Source: an uncultured Muribaculaceae bacterium
Lineage (GTDB): Bacteria; Bacteroidota; Bacteroidia; Bacteroidales; Muribaculaceae
Assembly (NCBI GenBank): GCA_910579995.1
Contig: CAJTWH010000037.1
Coordinates: 1 to 16,856, forward strand
Length of the DNA: 16,856 nt
Reading direction: 5' to 3'
How positions within the stretch are numbered: the first letter of the stretch is position 1; every line of letters begins with the position of its first letter. The notes below the pieces were generated by a model. The model made no database searches. It was not told where the DNA came from and worked only from the letters and a program-made list of their open reading frames with translations. Position numbers and translations under genes: made by a program. Positions 6,000-13,784 of the stretch are shown in pieces.

Positions 6000-6874
6000 G
6001 CAAGAAACCTCATTTCGACTTAGATGACGACCAGATACGTTTTATCTCAGCTGACGCAGGTAATACAGGGCATAAACATGTGCGCCCTTACAAAAAATGG
6101 TGGATTGCCTTAGTTTCTATAATAGTCTTGGCAATCGGGGCTGTCGTATACGACTACTACAAGCAGACTCCGGCGAACGTAGAAATAACGGTCAATATCG
6201 AAGAAGTGCCGGCAAGTCCGGTCAATATTCCCACAGATACGGCGGTCACTATTCCGGCCAAAACATATACGGCTGTGCAGGACACCACCATCAGCCGACA
6301 CCGATTTACTATCCTTACTCCCATAGGAGGCAGCCCCGAGTTAGTGATAGGAAGTGACGCTTTTGAGGATACCACGGCCATACTGACAGTTCAGGCAGCA
6401 GATATCCGAAGCGATAACGGGAAGATTGTCGGAGCGTGCGTATCTAAGGGCAACTTGATAAGCACAGGGCAGTCAAAGGCCGGATTCTGCGCCATAATCG
6501 GCGGCAACATCACAATCGGAGTTGCCGACGCCACTCCATATCTGGAGCAGGCCCTTGAAACCGGTGGCGACTTCTTCCGCCAATACCCGCTCGTGGTGGG
6601 CGGTCAGGTCGTAGAGAACAAGCCAAAAGGAGTGGCTTTCAGAAAAGCTCTTGCCGAATACCGCGGCAAGACAGCTGTGATAATAAGCCGTAGCCAATTG
6701 ACCTTTCATGACTTCTCTCAGTCGCTCGTTGATCTGGGCGTTACAAATGCAATTTACCTTGTAGGGTCTAAGGCCTACGGGCGTGCTGTCGATGAGGATG
6801 GCTCCACTGTGTCATTCGGCACACCTGCGGATAATTATCCTGAAAATATAAGTTTCCTTGTGTGGCGGAAGTAA
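5996..6874 (+). CDS. Membrane-anchored phosphodiester-glycosidase-like (NAGPA/DUF2233) protein
   Basis: A 292-residue single-pass membrane protein with a cytoplasmic segment (1-34), one TM helix (about 35-52, WWIALVSIIVLAIGAVVY) and a periplasmic domain. The C-terminal half resembles the phosphodiester glycosidase / DUF2233 fold: AIIGGNITIGVA (167-177), ETGGDFFRQYPLVVGGQVV (188-206), RKALAEYRGKTAVIISRSQLT (216-236) and HDFSQSLVDLGVTNAIYLVG (238-257). In active enzymes the last strand carries an NLDGG-type motif; here it reads IYLVGSKAYG. Catalysis is therefore doubtful and a binding or sensing role is possible. It is translationally coupled to the LytTR gene and followed by a good terminator, making a two-gene operon. 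Family assignment is moderately sure; function is open. Confidence 0.75.
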   Translation: MSKKPHFDLDDDQIRFISADAGNTGHKHVRPYKKWWIALVSIIVLAIGAVVYDYYKQTPANVEITVNIEEVPASPVNIPTDTAVTIPAKTYTAVQDTTISRHRFTILTPIGGSPELVIGSDAFEDTTAILTVQAADIRSDNGKIVGACVSKGNLISTGQSKAGFCAIIGGNITIGVADATPYLEQALETGGDFFRQYPLVVGGQVVENKPKGVAFRKALAEYRGKTAVIISRSQLTFHDFSQSLVDLGVTNAIYLVGSKAYGRAVDEDGSTVSFGTPADNYPENISFLVWRK

Positions 6875-6902
6875 TTTCGTACACGAATGCAAGCAATTCA
6901 TA

Positions 6903-6939
6903 CAACGCCCGGCAAATCGCTTTGCCGGGCGTTGATTTT
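6903..6939 (+). terminator. Rho-independent terminator of the LytTR operon
   Basis: A perfect 14-bp GC-rich stem (CAACGCCCGGCAAA at 6903-6916 with its complement at 6921-6934) closes a TCGC loop and is followed by ATTTT. It lies 29 bp after the stop codon. Confidence 0.9.
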
Positions 6940-6972
6940 CCACGAACTTCGCGGATATAAAACGTATCCGAA

Positions 6973-8031
6973 ATGAAAATTCCCCTATTCACATTAGCTT
7001 CATTGCTTTTGCTTATATCATCTTGCTGCCGGTCGCCTCTATCTCCGGCTCATAGTGAGAAAAATTCTGTGTACTATTGGAAGACTGTTTTAGACTTGGA
7101 CAGCACAAGCCTTAAATTTATCGACAATCACAATATCGGCAGAATGTATCTGCGTATGTTTGATGTGGTCGAAGACCTTGGCGGAACTCCCGAATCCATG
7201 ACCGCTCCAAATGCGTCTGTAAAGGTAAATTGGAAAGAATATTATCTGTTTCAGGATTCGCTGAAAGATATGGAGGTCGTACCTGTAGTCTATATCACCT
7301 TGGACGCTTTGAAAAGAATGAGAGGCTATGAAGGGGTGTTGGCAAACAACATCGTCTCCCGGATCAAGAACATGTGCTCATACAATGGCCTGCCCAACGT
7401 AGCCGAACTCCAACTCGACTGCGATTGGACGGTCTCCACAGAGACGTCGTTCTTCAAGCTGTGCGATTCTGTGAAAATGAGTATCTCTGACATGGGATTG
7501 CCTTGGCGGCTCAGTTCGACTATCCGGCTACATCAATTGGCACGCGAAGCACCTCCTGTCGACAATGGCGTGCTTATGGTCTACAATACCGGCAGTTTCG
7601 ACAATCCTGACGCCGTCAACTCCATATTGGATGTGGAAGATGTAAAGCCATATCTCAAACGGCTTCCGGCATATCCTTTACACCTCGACGTGGCCTACCC
7701 CACCTACTCATGGCAACTTCTATTTCATAAACGTAAGTTCTGCGGTCTACTCAATGGCTTGGAACTTAACGACAGCACAACATTCCGTCGTATCGGACAG
7801 ACACAATTCATAGCACTCAAAGATATCCCATACAGGGAAACAATCATACGGAAAGGCGACATAATCCGACACGAAATCTCTTCAAGCGAGGAAATCCTGA
7901 AAGTGAAAGCAATGATTGAGACTAAACTTTCCGGCAAACCTCACTCCAATATCCTTTACCACCTTGACACCGACAATCTCTCAAACTATACAGACAATGA
8001 AATCAACAATATGCTTTCGACCGACTGTTAG
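6973..8031 (+). CDS. Predicted lipoprotein of unknown function, TIM-barrel-like features
   Basis: A 352-residue protein with a lipoprotein signal (MKIPLFTLASLLLLISSC; lipobox ISSC, lipidated Cys18). I do not recognise a named family. The body has a regular alternation of strands and helices: NIGRMYLRMFDVV (54-66), VVPVVYITL (102-110), ELQLDCDWT (145-153), WRLSSTIRL (178-186), GVLMVYNTG (199-207) and PLHLDVAYPTYSW (235-247). This suggests a (beta/alpha)8 barrel of the glycoside-hydrolase type, with D149/D151 and D239 on strand ends as candidate functional acids. Fold and residues are inference. The next gene starts 35 bp before this one ends, so the two products probably act together at the cell envelope. 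No promoter is evident in the 99 bp between the upstream terminator hairpin and the start. Confidence 0.8.
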   Translation: MKIPLFTLASLLLLISSCCRSPLSPAHSEKNSVYYWKTVLDLDSTSLKFIDNHNIGRMYLRMFDVVEDLGGTPESMTAPNASVKVNWKEYYLFQDSLKDMEVVPVVYITLDALKRMRGYEGVLANNIVSRIKNMCSYNGLPNVAELQLDCDWTVSTETSFFKLCDSVKMSISDMGLPWRLSSTIRLHQLAREAPPVDNGVLMVYNTGSFDNPDAVNSILDVEDVKPYLKRLPAYPLHLDVAYPTYSWQLLFHKRKFCGLLNGLELNDSTTFRRIGQTQFIALKDIPYRETIIRKGDIIRHEISSSEEILKVKAMIETKLSGKPHSNILYHLDTDNLSNYTDNEINNMLSTDC

Positions 8032-10066
8032 CCTGCTGACGCTCTTCTTCTCTTTTATTCTCGCCGAAGCCTGCGGCCCCTACTATCCCATAATTCCTAC
8101 TCCGGAATTTTTCAAGTCAGAAAGCGACTATCGCAGTATGGCCGAGTTCGAGAAGGAGGAGAATCTGAGATTGTGGCAAGCGCTTACTTCTAAAGACATT
8201 CCTCTTTATGATATCGAGGAGGCTGTATACAAAAGCTCGTGGGAGGATATCTGGTACTATACAGGCTACTATCAGAAGCCAACCAAGAACAAATTGTATC
8301 TCTATTTAAGAAACAATAAAAATACTGAGCTCTCCGACTTCCTGTTGACGGCAAAGTTCATGGAAGAGAGATGGAGAGAAATACGCTCGCCGTGGTATTA
8401 TCCGGCCGACAGAAACGAATCTTACGAGACCGGCGATTTCAGCGACATTATACGCAATAGCCGCTCTTACGAGGGCACACGTCTAAAAGACCGCTATGCC
8501 CTTCAGGCGACAAGGGCTTATTTTGCCGCCCGCAGATATTCGGAGTGCATAGAGTACTATGATTCTGTATTCTGCGACATCCCTGACGACAATCTTATGA
8601 AGCGGATGGCGAGGAGATATGTCGCCGGGTGTTGGAGCCGGCTCGGTGATAGCGGGCGCGCCGACTCTCTCTTTGCCGCTTCGGGTGATATATGGTCAAT
8701 CAGTGCGCCTGACTGCGTTGAATATATGACCCTGCATAATCCGGGTGCCCCTCAACTGATGGCTTACATCCGCAACCGTGCTTCCGACACCGTATTTATG
8801 AAGCAGACTGCCGTCTTAGCAAATAAGATTATTGCAGACAAGAGGGTAAAGAACAAAGGCGACTGGACTTTCCTGATGGCATACGTCAAAAATGAATATT
8901 GCAATGACAGAACAAGAGCATACTCCCTGATACGTCAAAGCCTCAACCGGACCTTTTCTTCTGACGGATTGAAAGACCTCGCACGGGCATACAAGATGAA
9001 AATCGACGCGCAACTTGGCAACCGCAATTCTCTGCTTGCAGATTTGAAATGGATTGAGAGCAAGGCTGTCGAAATTAGTCCGGAGGCTAATGAATGGGTT
9101 CGACGCTTCCAAAACATTGTATATACCGATTGGATTCCGCGGCTTTGGCGCGATAAGGACTACCATACCGCAATTTTGTTATGTTCGTATGCCGACAATT
9201 TTTCGTCAGATGACTCCCGCAGTGAGATGAGAGAAAGTGAAAGGCATGCCAATACCCTCGACTATTCTTGCCTGTCATTCCAATTGATGGGCAGCCTCAC
9301 ATCCGCTCAACTTGCAAAGGCCTATTCTAAGATTCTGGCCGATAATCCGCTGTTTGCCCATCTGCGCACCAAGGCGAGAACTGACCGCGACTACTACAAC
9401 GAATTGATTGGTACGCTGGCAATCCGCGAGGAAAATTTCGACCGCGCCGTCTACTATCTGTCAACAGTGAGCCATCACTATCAGCGGACAATGAATATCT
9501 ACAAAGGCAATTACCTCGCCCGCGACCCCTTCGCCCACTATCCTACCCGATGGGCGGAATCTGAATGGGGTTGGGAGTACGAATATCCGACTTCGCACAA
9601 GTATGGCAGCTGTCCGCTTGACGCAAAATTACGCTTTGCCGGGCTCATGAGCAAATACAAAAAAATGATGAAGCGTGGTGTGAGTGAGGATGAAAAGGCA
9701 AAAGGCCGTCTGATGTACGCCATTGGCCGCAGAAACTCACTTGAAGAATGTTGGGCTTTGACTCAATATTGGCGCGGCGGATGTTGCGACCTCTTTTCTC
9801 CTGAGCTACACTACTGGGAGTGTGATTTTTCTGAAAAGAACTACGCTTTCTTATACAACTACGAGACAACTGTAGGGCACAAGGCCACTGAAGCCTTTTA
9901 CCAAAAAGAGATTGAAGCGGCTTTGGCAATGTTTGTAACCGATGAGGAAAGAGCCAAGGCTGAGTACCTCTTGGGCAATCTCCGCACAGTTGTTAAGCGA
10001 TACGGCAGCACAGCTACCGCACAGTATATAAAAACATCGTGCGATAACTGGCGCAATTGGCTCTGA
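7997..10066 (+). CDS. Exported large helical protein of unknown function
   Basis: A 689-residue protein from the ATG at 7997. The ORF is open from 7916, but only the 7997 start places a signal peptide at the N-terminus (MKSTICFRPTVSLLTLFFSF, then ILAEACGPYYP). Cleavage may be after AEA (residue 25) or, less typically, by lipidation of Cys26. The mature part is rich in Trp, Tyr and Arg and mostly helical. Motifs such as 'LKDRYALQATRAYFAARRYSECIEYYD', 'MKRMARRYVAGCWSRLGDSGRADSLF' and 'LGTLAIREENFDRAVYYLSTV' suggest TPR-like helical repeats. The C-terminal segment has 'KAEYLLGNLRTVVKRYG' and 'IKTSCDNWRNWL'. No catalytic motif is visible. A scaffold or binding partner for the preceding lipoprotein is the best guess. 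Its stop abuts the stop of the converging protease gene. Confidence 0.8.
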   Translation: MKSTICFRPTVSLLTLFFSFILAEACGPYYPIIPTPEFFKSESDYRSMAEFEKEENLRLWQALTSKDIPLYDIEEAVYKSSWEDIWYYTGYYQKPTKNKLYLYLRNNKNTELSDFLLTAKFMEERWREIRSPWYYPADRNESYETGDFSDIIRNSRSYEGTRLKDRYALQATRAYFAARRYSECIEYYDSVFCDIPDDNLMKRMARRYVAGCWSRLGDSGRADSLFAASGDIWSISAPDCVEYMTLHNPGAPQLMAYIRNRASDTVFMKQTAVLANKIIADKRVKNKGDWTFLMAYVKNEYCNDRTRAYSLIRQSLNRTFSSDGLKDLARAYKMKIDAQLGNRNSLLADLKWIESKAVEISPEANEWVRRFQNIVYTDWIPRLWRDKDYHTAILLCSYADNFSSDDSRSEMRESERHANTLDYSCLSFQLMGSLTSAQLAKAYSKILADNPLFAHLRTKARTDRDYYNELIGTLAIREENFDRAVYYLSTVSHHYQRTMNIYKGNYLARDPFAHYPTRWAESEWGWEYEYPTSHKYGSCPLDAKLRFAGLMSKYKKMMKRGVSEDEKAKGRLMYAIGRRNSLEECWALTQYWRGGCCDLFSPELHYWECDFSEKNYAFLYNYETTVGHKATEAFYQKEIEAALAMFVTDEERAKAEYLLGNLRTVVKRYGSTATAQYIKTSCDNWRNWL

Positions 10067-10930
10067 TTACTCTCTCACTCTTAGCGAGCGCATGAAGTAG
10101 AGGGTGGCGGCGGTGAGGACGAGGCTCGCAGCTGTGGGCCAGAAGCTCCAGAGAGTGGGCTCGGCTGTGACTGACTCGACTCCCTCGCTGCGCACCTGCA
10201 GCCATGCCGATATCACATAGACAGTGTTGTTGAGAGCATGCGCCGCCACCGGCACCCATAGCGAGCGGCTCCACAGAAGCAGGTAGCCGAAATAGGCTCC
10301 GAGAAGCATGCGGGGCACAAAACCGAATATCTGCATGTGGAGGGCGCTGAAGAAGAATGCCACGAGCCAGATGGCAAGGTGCACGTTCACTCCGCCGGTG
10401 GTGAGCAGGCGCTGGAAACAGCCGCGGAAAATCAATTCTTCCGACACTCCGGCAGCTATGCCGATGATAAGTATATTGATTATCAAGGCGCTCACGCTCG
10501 TATCGGCCATCATGGCGCGCATGGTATCCGAGGCCATTTCCTCAAGCATGCGCAATGACGATTCAAGGCCGGCCATCGATTCGGGAAACTTGATATTGTA
10601 GTTCCACCAACATATAGCCTCCTGCAGCGGCACCGACACGAACATCATCACAAGCACCAACAGCAACATGCCAAGCCCGGGAGCACGGCGGATACACAGC
10701 AGATCGGCCGGGCGCCGGCTGACAAACACTGCCGTGCCCACCGCCGGGACGATAAACGCAAGTATATCCTGAATGAGAGCGCTGATCCTGATTGCCGCCT
10801 CCATGCGGCCGGCCATCACACGTCCGAGGATATAAGATGTGACTGCCGTAAGTATATAGCAGATCAGAAAAAAGCAGAACAGCAGCAGCAGACGCTGGGG
10901 GAGGGTGAGGACAAGATCGGTGCGTTTCAT
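10067..10930 (-). CDS. CPBP-family intramembrane glutamic protease
   Basis: A 287-residue polytopic membrane protein of the CPBP (Abi/CAAX-like) family, which cleaves substrates within the membrane using a glutamate/histidine site. All three signature motifs are present: EELIFRG (E164, E165, R169), FFFSALH (H198) and HALNN (H231, N235). Hydrophobic segments lie at about 13-38, 50-70, 86-105, 145-162, 183-200, 208-220, 225-245 and 262-280. The start overlaps the stop of the upstream methyltransferase gene by ATGA, so the two are translationally coupled. CPBP proteins are variously linked to prenyl-protein processing, bacteriocin immunity and regulated proteolysis. Nothing here points to one of these. 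Confidence 0.92.
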   Translation of the reverse strand: MKRTDLVLTLPQRLLLLFCFFLICYILTAVTSYILGRVMAGRMEAAIRISALIQDILAFIVPAVGTAVFVSRRPADLLCIRRAPGLGMLLLVLVMMFVSVPLQEAICWWNYNIKFPESMAGLESSLRMLEEMASDTMRAMMADTSVSALIINILIIGIAAGVSEELIFRGCFQRLLTTGGVNVHLAIWLVAFFFSALHMQIFGFVPRMLLGAYFGYLLLWSRSLWVPVAAHALNNTVYVISAWLQVRSEGVESVTAEPTLWSFWPTAASLVLTAATLYFMRSLRVRE

Positions 10931-11631
10931 AAGCGGATATAAAATGGTGATACAAGGCGCCGGTATTCGGCCGAATATGTGCCGTCGGGGTTTCGCAGGC
11001 AGAGAGTTTCGTCGCTGATGGGGCCGTCGGCGAGGGCGAAGTCCCAGAGCAGGCGCGTGGGAGCTTTGCCACTGGCTGTGACTACACGGCAGATACGACG
11101 CAGCTTGAGGCCTGCAAGTTCGGCCTGATATATGATTTCCTGCTCAAATTCAGCAGGCGACACCATGCCGAGCCGGCCGTCGGGCGCAAGCATATTGTTT
11201 TTAAGAAGAGAAGCGTAAGTCAAGCCCGACTGGTGACGCGCGTCGGCACGTGCGCTGTCGGCCGAGCGCAGGCCGTCGGTAAAATACGGCGGATTGGATA
11301 TGACGATGTCAAATGTGTGCCCCTCGGCGGCGTAGGCCAAAAAATCGGCATTGACTATCGAGAGGCGGCTCTTCCAAGGCGAGGCGCAGAAGTTGGCCGA
11401 GGCTGCCGCCGCTGCAGAAGAATCGAGCTCTACGCCTGCAATACGTGCCTGCGGCATGATATCGGCGGCAAGCAAGGCAAGCACACCCGAGCCCGACCCT
11501 ACATCGGCGACTGACAGGCGGTCGCTGTAGGGCGACAGAAACCATGCGGCAAGCAGAACGCTGTCGGAGCATATCTTCATGCCGCAACCGTGGTCGTCAA
11601 CCGCAAAACGGGTGAATTGAAAAACTCCCAT
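10927..11631 (-). CDS. trmN: tRNA1(Val) (adenine(37)-N6)-methyltransferase-like protein
   Basis: A 234-residue class I SAM-dependent methyltransferase. The N-terminus MGVFQFTRFAVDD....MKICSDSVLLAAW is the TrmN6/YfiC signature. Motif I is DVGSGSGVLALLAA (43-56), the acidic residue of motif II is in GVELD (66-70), and the N6-adenine methylase motif NPPYF is at 113-117. The likely reaction is N6-methylation of A37 in tRNA1(Val). Closely related NPPY enzymes on other substrates (HemK/PrmC, RsmC) have different N-termini. It is the first gene of a two-gene unit with the CPBP protease. No -7 box is obvious upstream; the 153-bp gap to capA is full of hairpins. Confidence 0.9.
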   Translation of the reverse strand: MGVFQFTRFAVDDHGCGMKICSDSVLLAAWFLSPYSDRLSVADVGSGSGVLALLAADIMPQARIAGVELDSSAAAAASANFCASPWKSRLSIVNADFLAYAAEGHTFDIVISNPPYFTDGLRSADSARADARHQSGLTYASLLKNNMLAPDGRLGMVSPAEFEQEIIYQAELAGLKLRRICRVVTASGKAPTRLLWDFALADGPISDETLCLRNPDGTYSAEYRRLVSPFYIRL

Positions 11632-11650
11632 CTTCTGAATTACTTTTTTA

Positions 11651-11781
11651 AGTTTCGCAAGCGAAACTAGTTTATCTTGAGTTTAAAGTTTAAGGAGTTT
11701 AGAAATGGTAAAACTAAACTTTTAAACTTCCTGAACTATGCGCTGAAAGCGCCTTAAACTTTAAGTTTCAACCTGAAACTT
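11651..11781. other. Structured AT-rich intergenic region with nested inverted repeats
   Basis: The gap between the CapA-family gene and the methyltransferase gene contains a perfect 13-bp inverted pair (11683-11695 with 11752-11764). It also contains AGTTTAG/CTAAACT (11696-11702 with 11714-11720), GCGCT-gaa-AGCGC (11740-11752), AAGTTTCA-acc-TGAAACTT (11763-11781) and AGTTTCGC-aa-GCGAAACT (11651-11668). Some of these are mutually exclusive. No T-run follows on the minus strand, so it is not a standard terminator there. Confidence 0.75.
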
Positions 11782-11784
11782 GAT

Positions 11785-12831
11785 TTACTTGTACTCGGGC
11801 ACGCAGACGTTGTGCTTGTCGAAAATATCACGTGCGCGGTCGGAGAAAGCTTTGGCTTTGCCTTTCCATAGCTGCGACTTGACGCTGTCGGCCTCGAGCA
11901 CCTTGAATTTGTCGGCCATGGTAAAGAGCAGCCGATACGAGGCGGCCTTGATGTGCGCCCGCCCTACATCGTCGCGGCAGATAGTGACGTGAGCCATCAC
12001 GCCTCCGCGGGTGTCGGCTGTCTTCATGTTCGACACGAAGTTGCCCAATGAATATACCAGAAAAACGTTCTTGTCAGGAAAATAGCGGTTGGTGCGGAAT
12101 TCCATAGGCTGTATCACATGAGGATGAGCGCCGATGATGAGGTCAACACCCTGTTTTTCAAGAAAATCAGCCATATTTTTCTGAGCCGCGTTAGGCAGGA
12201 GTTTATACTCGTCGCCCCAGTGTATGCACACGGCAACGAGCTCGGCTCCGGCATTGCGCGAGGCCTCGATATCCTTGGCTATCAGGTCCTTGTCAATATA
12301 GTCCACTACCACTCCCTGCCGCGGCTCTATGCCGTTGGTGCCGTAGGTATAATTGAGAAAACCGATTTTGAAACCATTGACGTTCACAATCTTGGGCAAC
12401 TCTGCCGTCCGGGCGGAATCGCACGTGTATGTGCCCAAGTGAAGTTTGTCTATGCTGTCGAGATGGGCTATGGTCGCTCTCAGTCCCTTGGGGCCATGGT
12501 CGAGGGTATGGTTGTTGGCTGTGAGGAAAAGGTCGAATCCGGCCTCGGCGAGGGCGTCGGCAAACTGCGTCGGAGCGTTGAAACACGGATATCCCGAGTA
12601 TGGCGGACGCCCTACCGGAGTCTCAAGATTCACCACCGCAAGATCGGCGGCAGAGATTATGGAGTCGATGTCGGCGAAGCACTCGGAGTAGTCATATCCG
12701 GCTCCGCTGCGGGCAAGTTCAATCTGCGCTTTATGCTGCATTGCGTCGCCCACAAAAAGCAGGTCAGCCTCGCTGCCGGCAAAGAGCAGCGAGGCTAATG
12801 AGGTACAGACGGGCAGCAATGGATGTGCCAT
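11785..12831 (-). CDS. CapA-family (PGA_cap) metallophosphatase-like protein
   Basis: A 348-residue protein of the CapA / poly-gamma-glutamate-synthesis-protein family, which has a calcineurin-like phosphoesterase fold. It shows LLFVGDAM (24-31), VVNLETPVG (66-74), TANNHTLDHG (104-113), CIHWGDEY (202-209), GAHPHVIQP (234-242) and YSLGNFVSN (260-268), the full set of family motifs. The N-terminus (MAHPLLPVCTSLASLLFAGS) could be a short signal peptide, so periplasmic location is plausible. No other capsule gene is nearby, and Bacteroidales carry many CapA paralogues, so a direct role in poly-gamma-glutamate is not supported. It lies 15 bp after folD and is probably the last gene of the panC operon. 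Confidence 0.9.
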   Translation of the reverse strand: MAHPLLPVCTSLASLLFAGSEADLLFVGDAMQHKAQIELARSGAGYDYSECFADIDSIISAADLAVVNLETPVGRPPYSGYPCFNAPTQFADALAEAGFDLFLTANNHTLDHGPKGLRATIAHLDSIDKLHLGTYTCDSARTAELPKIVNVNGFKIGFLNYTYGTNGIEPRQGVVVDYIDKDLIAKDIEASRNAGAELVAVCIHWGDEYKLLPNAAQKNMADFLEKQGVDLIIGAHPHVIQPMEFRTNRYFPDKNVFLVYSLGNFVSNMKTADTRGGVMAHVTICRDDVGRAHIKAASYRLLFTMADKFKVLEADSVKSQLWKGKAKAFSDRARDIFDKHNVCVPEYK

Positions 12832-12846
12832 AATCTGAAATCGTTA

Positions 12847-13722
12847 TCAGTCGCGACGGCGTGCGGCCTCCAATGTGTTGAGCATGAGCGACACGATGGT
12901 CATCGGGCCTACACCGCCGGGCACGGGAGTGATAGCCGAGCATTTAGGGGCTACCTTGTCGTAGTCGACATCGCCGCTGAGGCGGAAACCTGATTTGCGG
13001 CTTGCGTCGGGCACACGTGTGGTGCCGACGTCGATAACGGTTGCACCCTCGGCCACCATGTCTTCAGTGATGAAACCGGGGCGACCCATGGCGGCCACAA
13101 GGATATCGGCCTTGCGGGTGTGCTCGGCAAGGTCGGGAGTAGAGCTGTGGCATACAGTGACAGTGGCGTCGCCTTGCGCGCCTTTCTGCATGAGCATGGC
13201 TGCCAGCGGCTTGCCTACGATATTGCTTCGGCCTACTATCACCACGCGTTTGCCGCGGGTAGGTATATCGTAGCGGCGGAGGAGCTCTACGATACCGGCA
13301 GGGGTGGCTGAGTGGAAACAGGGCAGCCCTACCGACTGTCGGCCTACATTGACGGGGTGGAAACCGTCGACATCCTTGGCAGGATCGATAGCCTCTATCA
13401 CAGCCTGCTCATCGATATGCTTGGGAAGCGGGAGCTGCACAATGAAGCCATCGACATCGGCGTCGTTGTTGAGAGCCTCTACATGTTTGAGAAGTTCGTC
13501 TTGGCTCACGGTGTCTTCAAGGCGGATGAGTGTAGACTTGAAGCCGCATACCTCGCAAGCTTTAACCTTATTGGCGACGTAAGTCTCGCTGCCTCCGTCG
13601 TGGCCGACAAGGATGGCGGCAAGGTGGGGGCGGTGAAGACCGGAGGCGAGGCGCTGCTCTACCTCTGCGGCGATTTCCTGTTTGATCTGGGCGGCCGTAG
13701 CCTTTCCGTCGATTATCTGCAT
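12847..13722 (-). CDS. folD: Bifunctional methylenetetrahydrofolate dehydrogenase/cyclohydrolase
   Basis: A 291-residue FolD, which converts 5,10-methylene-THF to 10-formyl-THF through 5,10-methenyl-THF with NADP. Family motifs are VGHDGGSETYVANKVKACEVCG (39-60, with catalytic Tyr48 and Lys52), DGFIVQLPLPKHI (91-103), KDVDGFHPVNVG (116-127), TPAGIVELL (140-148), the nucleotide-binding GRSNIVGKP (164-172) and the C-terminal TPVPGGVGPMT. The length is normal. It follows ffh after 62 bp and precedes capA by 15 bp. The cytoplasmic C1-pathway function is also used by pantothenate synthesis upstream (PanB needs methylene-THF), a loose link to panC/panD in the same operon. Confidence 0.98.
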   Translation of the reverse strand: MQIIDGKATAAQIKQEIAAEVEQRLASGLHRPHLAAILVGHDGGSETYVANKVKACEVCGFKSTLIRLEDTVSQDELLKHVEALNNDADVDGFIVQLPLPKHIDEQAVIEAIDPAKDVDGFHPVNVGRQSVGLPCFHSATPAGIVELLRRYDIPTRGKRVVIVGRSNIVGKPLAAMLMQKGAQGDATVTVCHSSTPDLAEHTRKADILVAAMGRPGFITEDMVAEGATVIDVGTTRVPDASRKSGFRLSGDVDYDKVAPKCSAITPVPGGVGPMTIVSLMLNTLEAARRRD

Positions 13723-13784
13723 AGTCTTTGACTTGGATTATTGGAGATATATGGAAGAAACCTCACACCTTAACCTCCGGCAAC

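Noticed and set aside
11621..11668. Terminator reading rightward or leftward at AGTTTCGC-aa-GCGAAACT
   Set aside because: The T-run (11644-11649) lies on the wrong side for the plus strand, and the minus strand has A residues after the hairpin.
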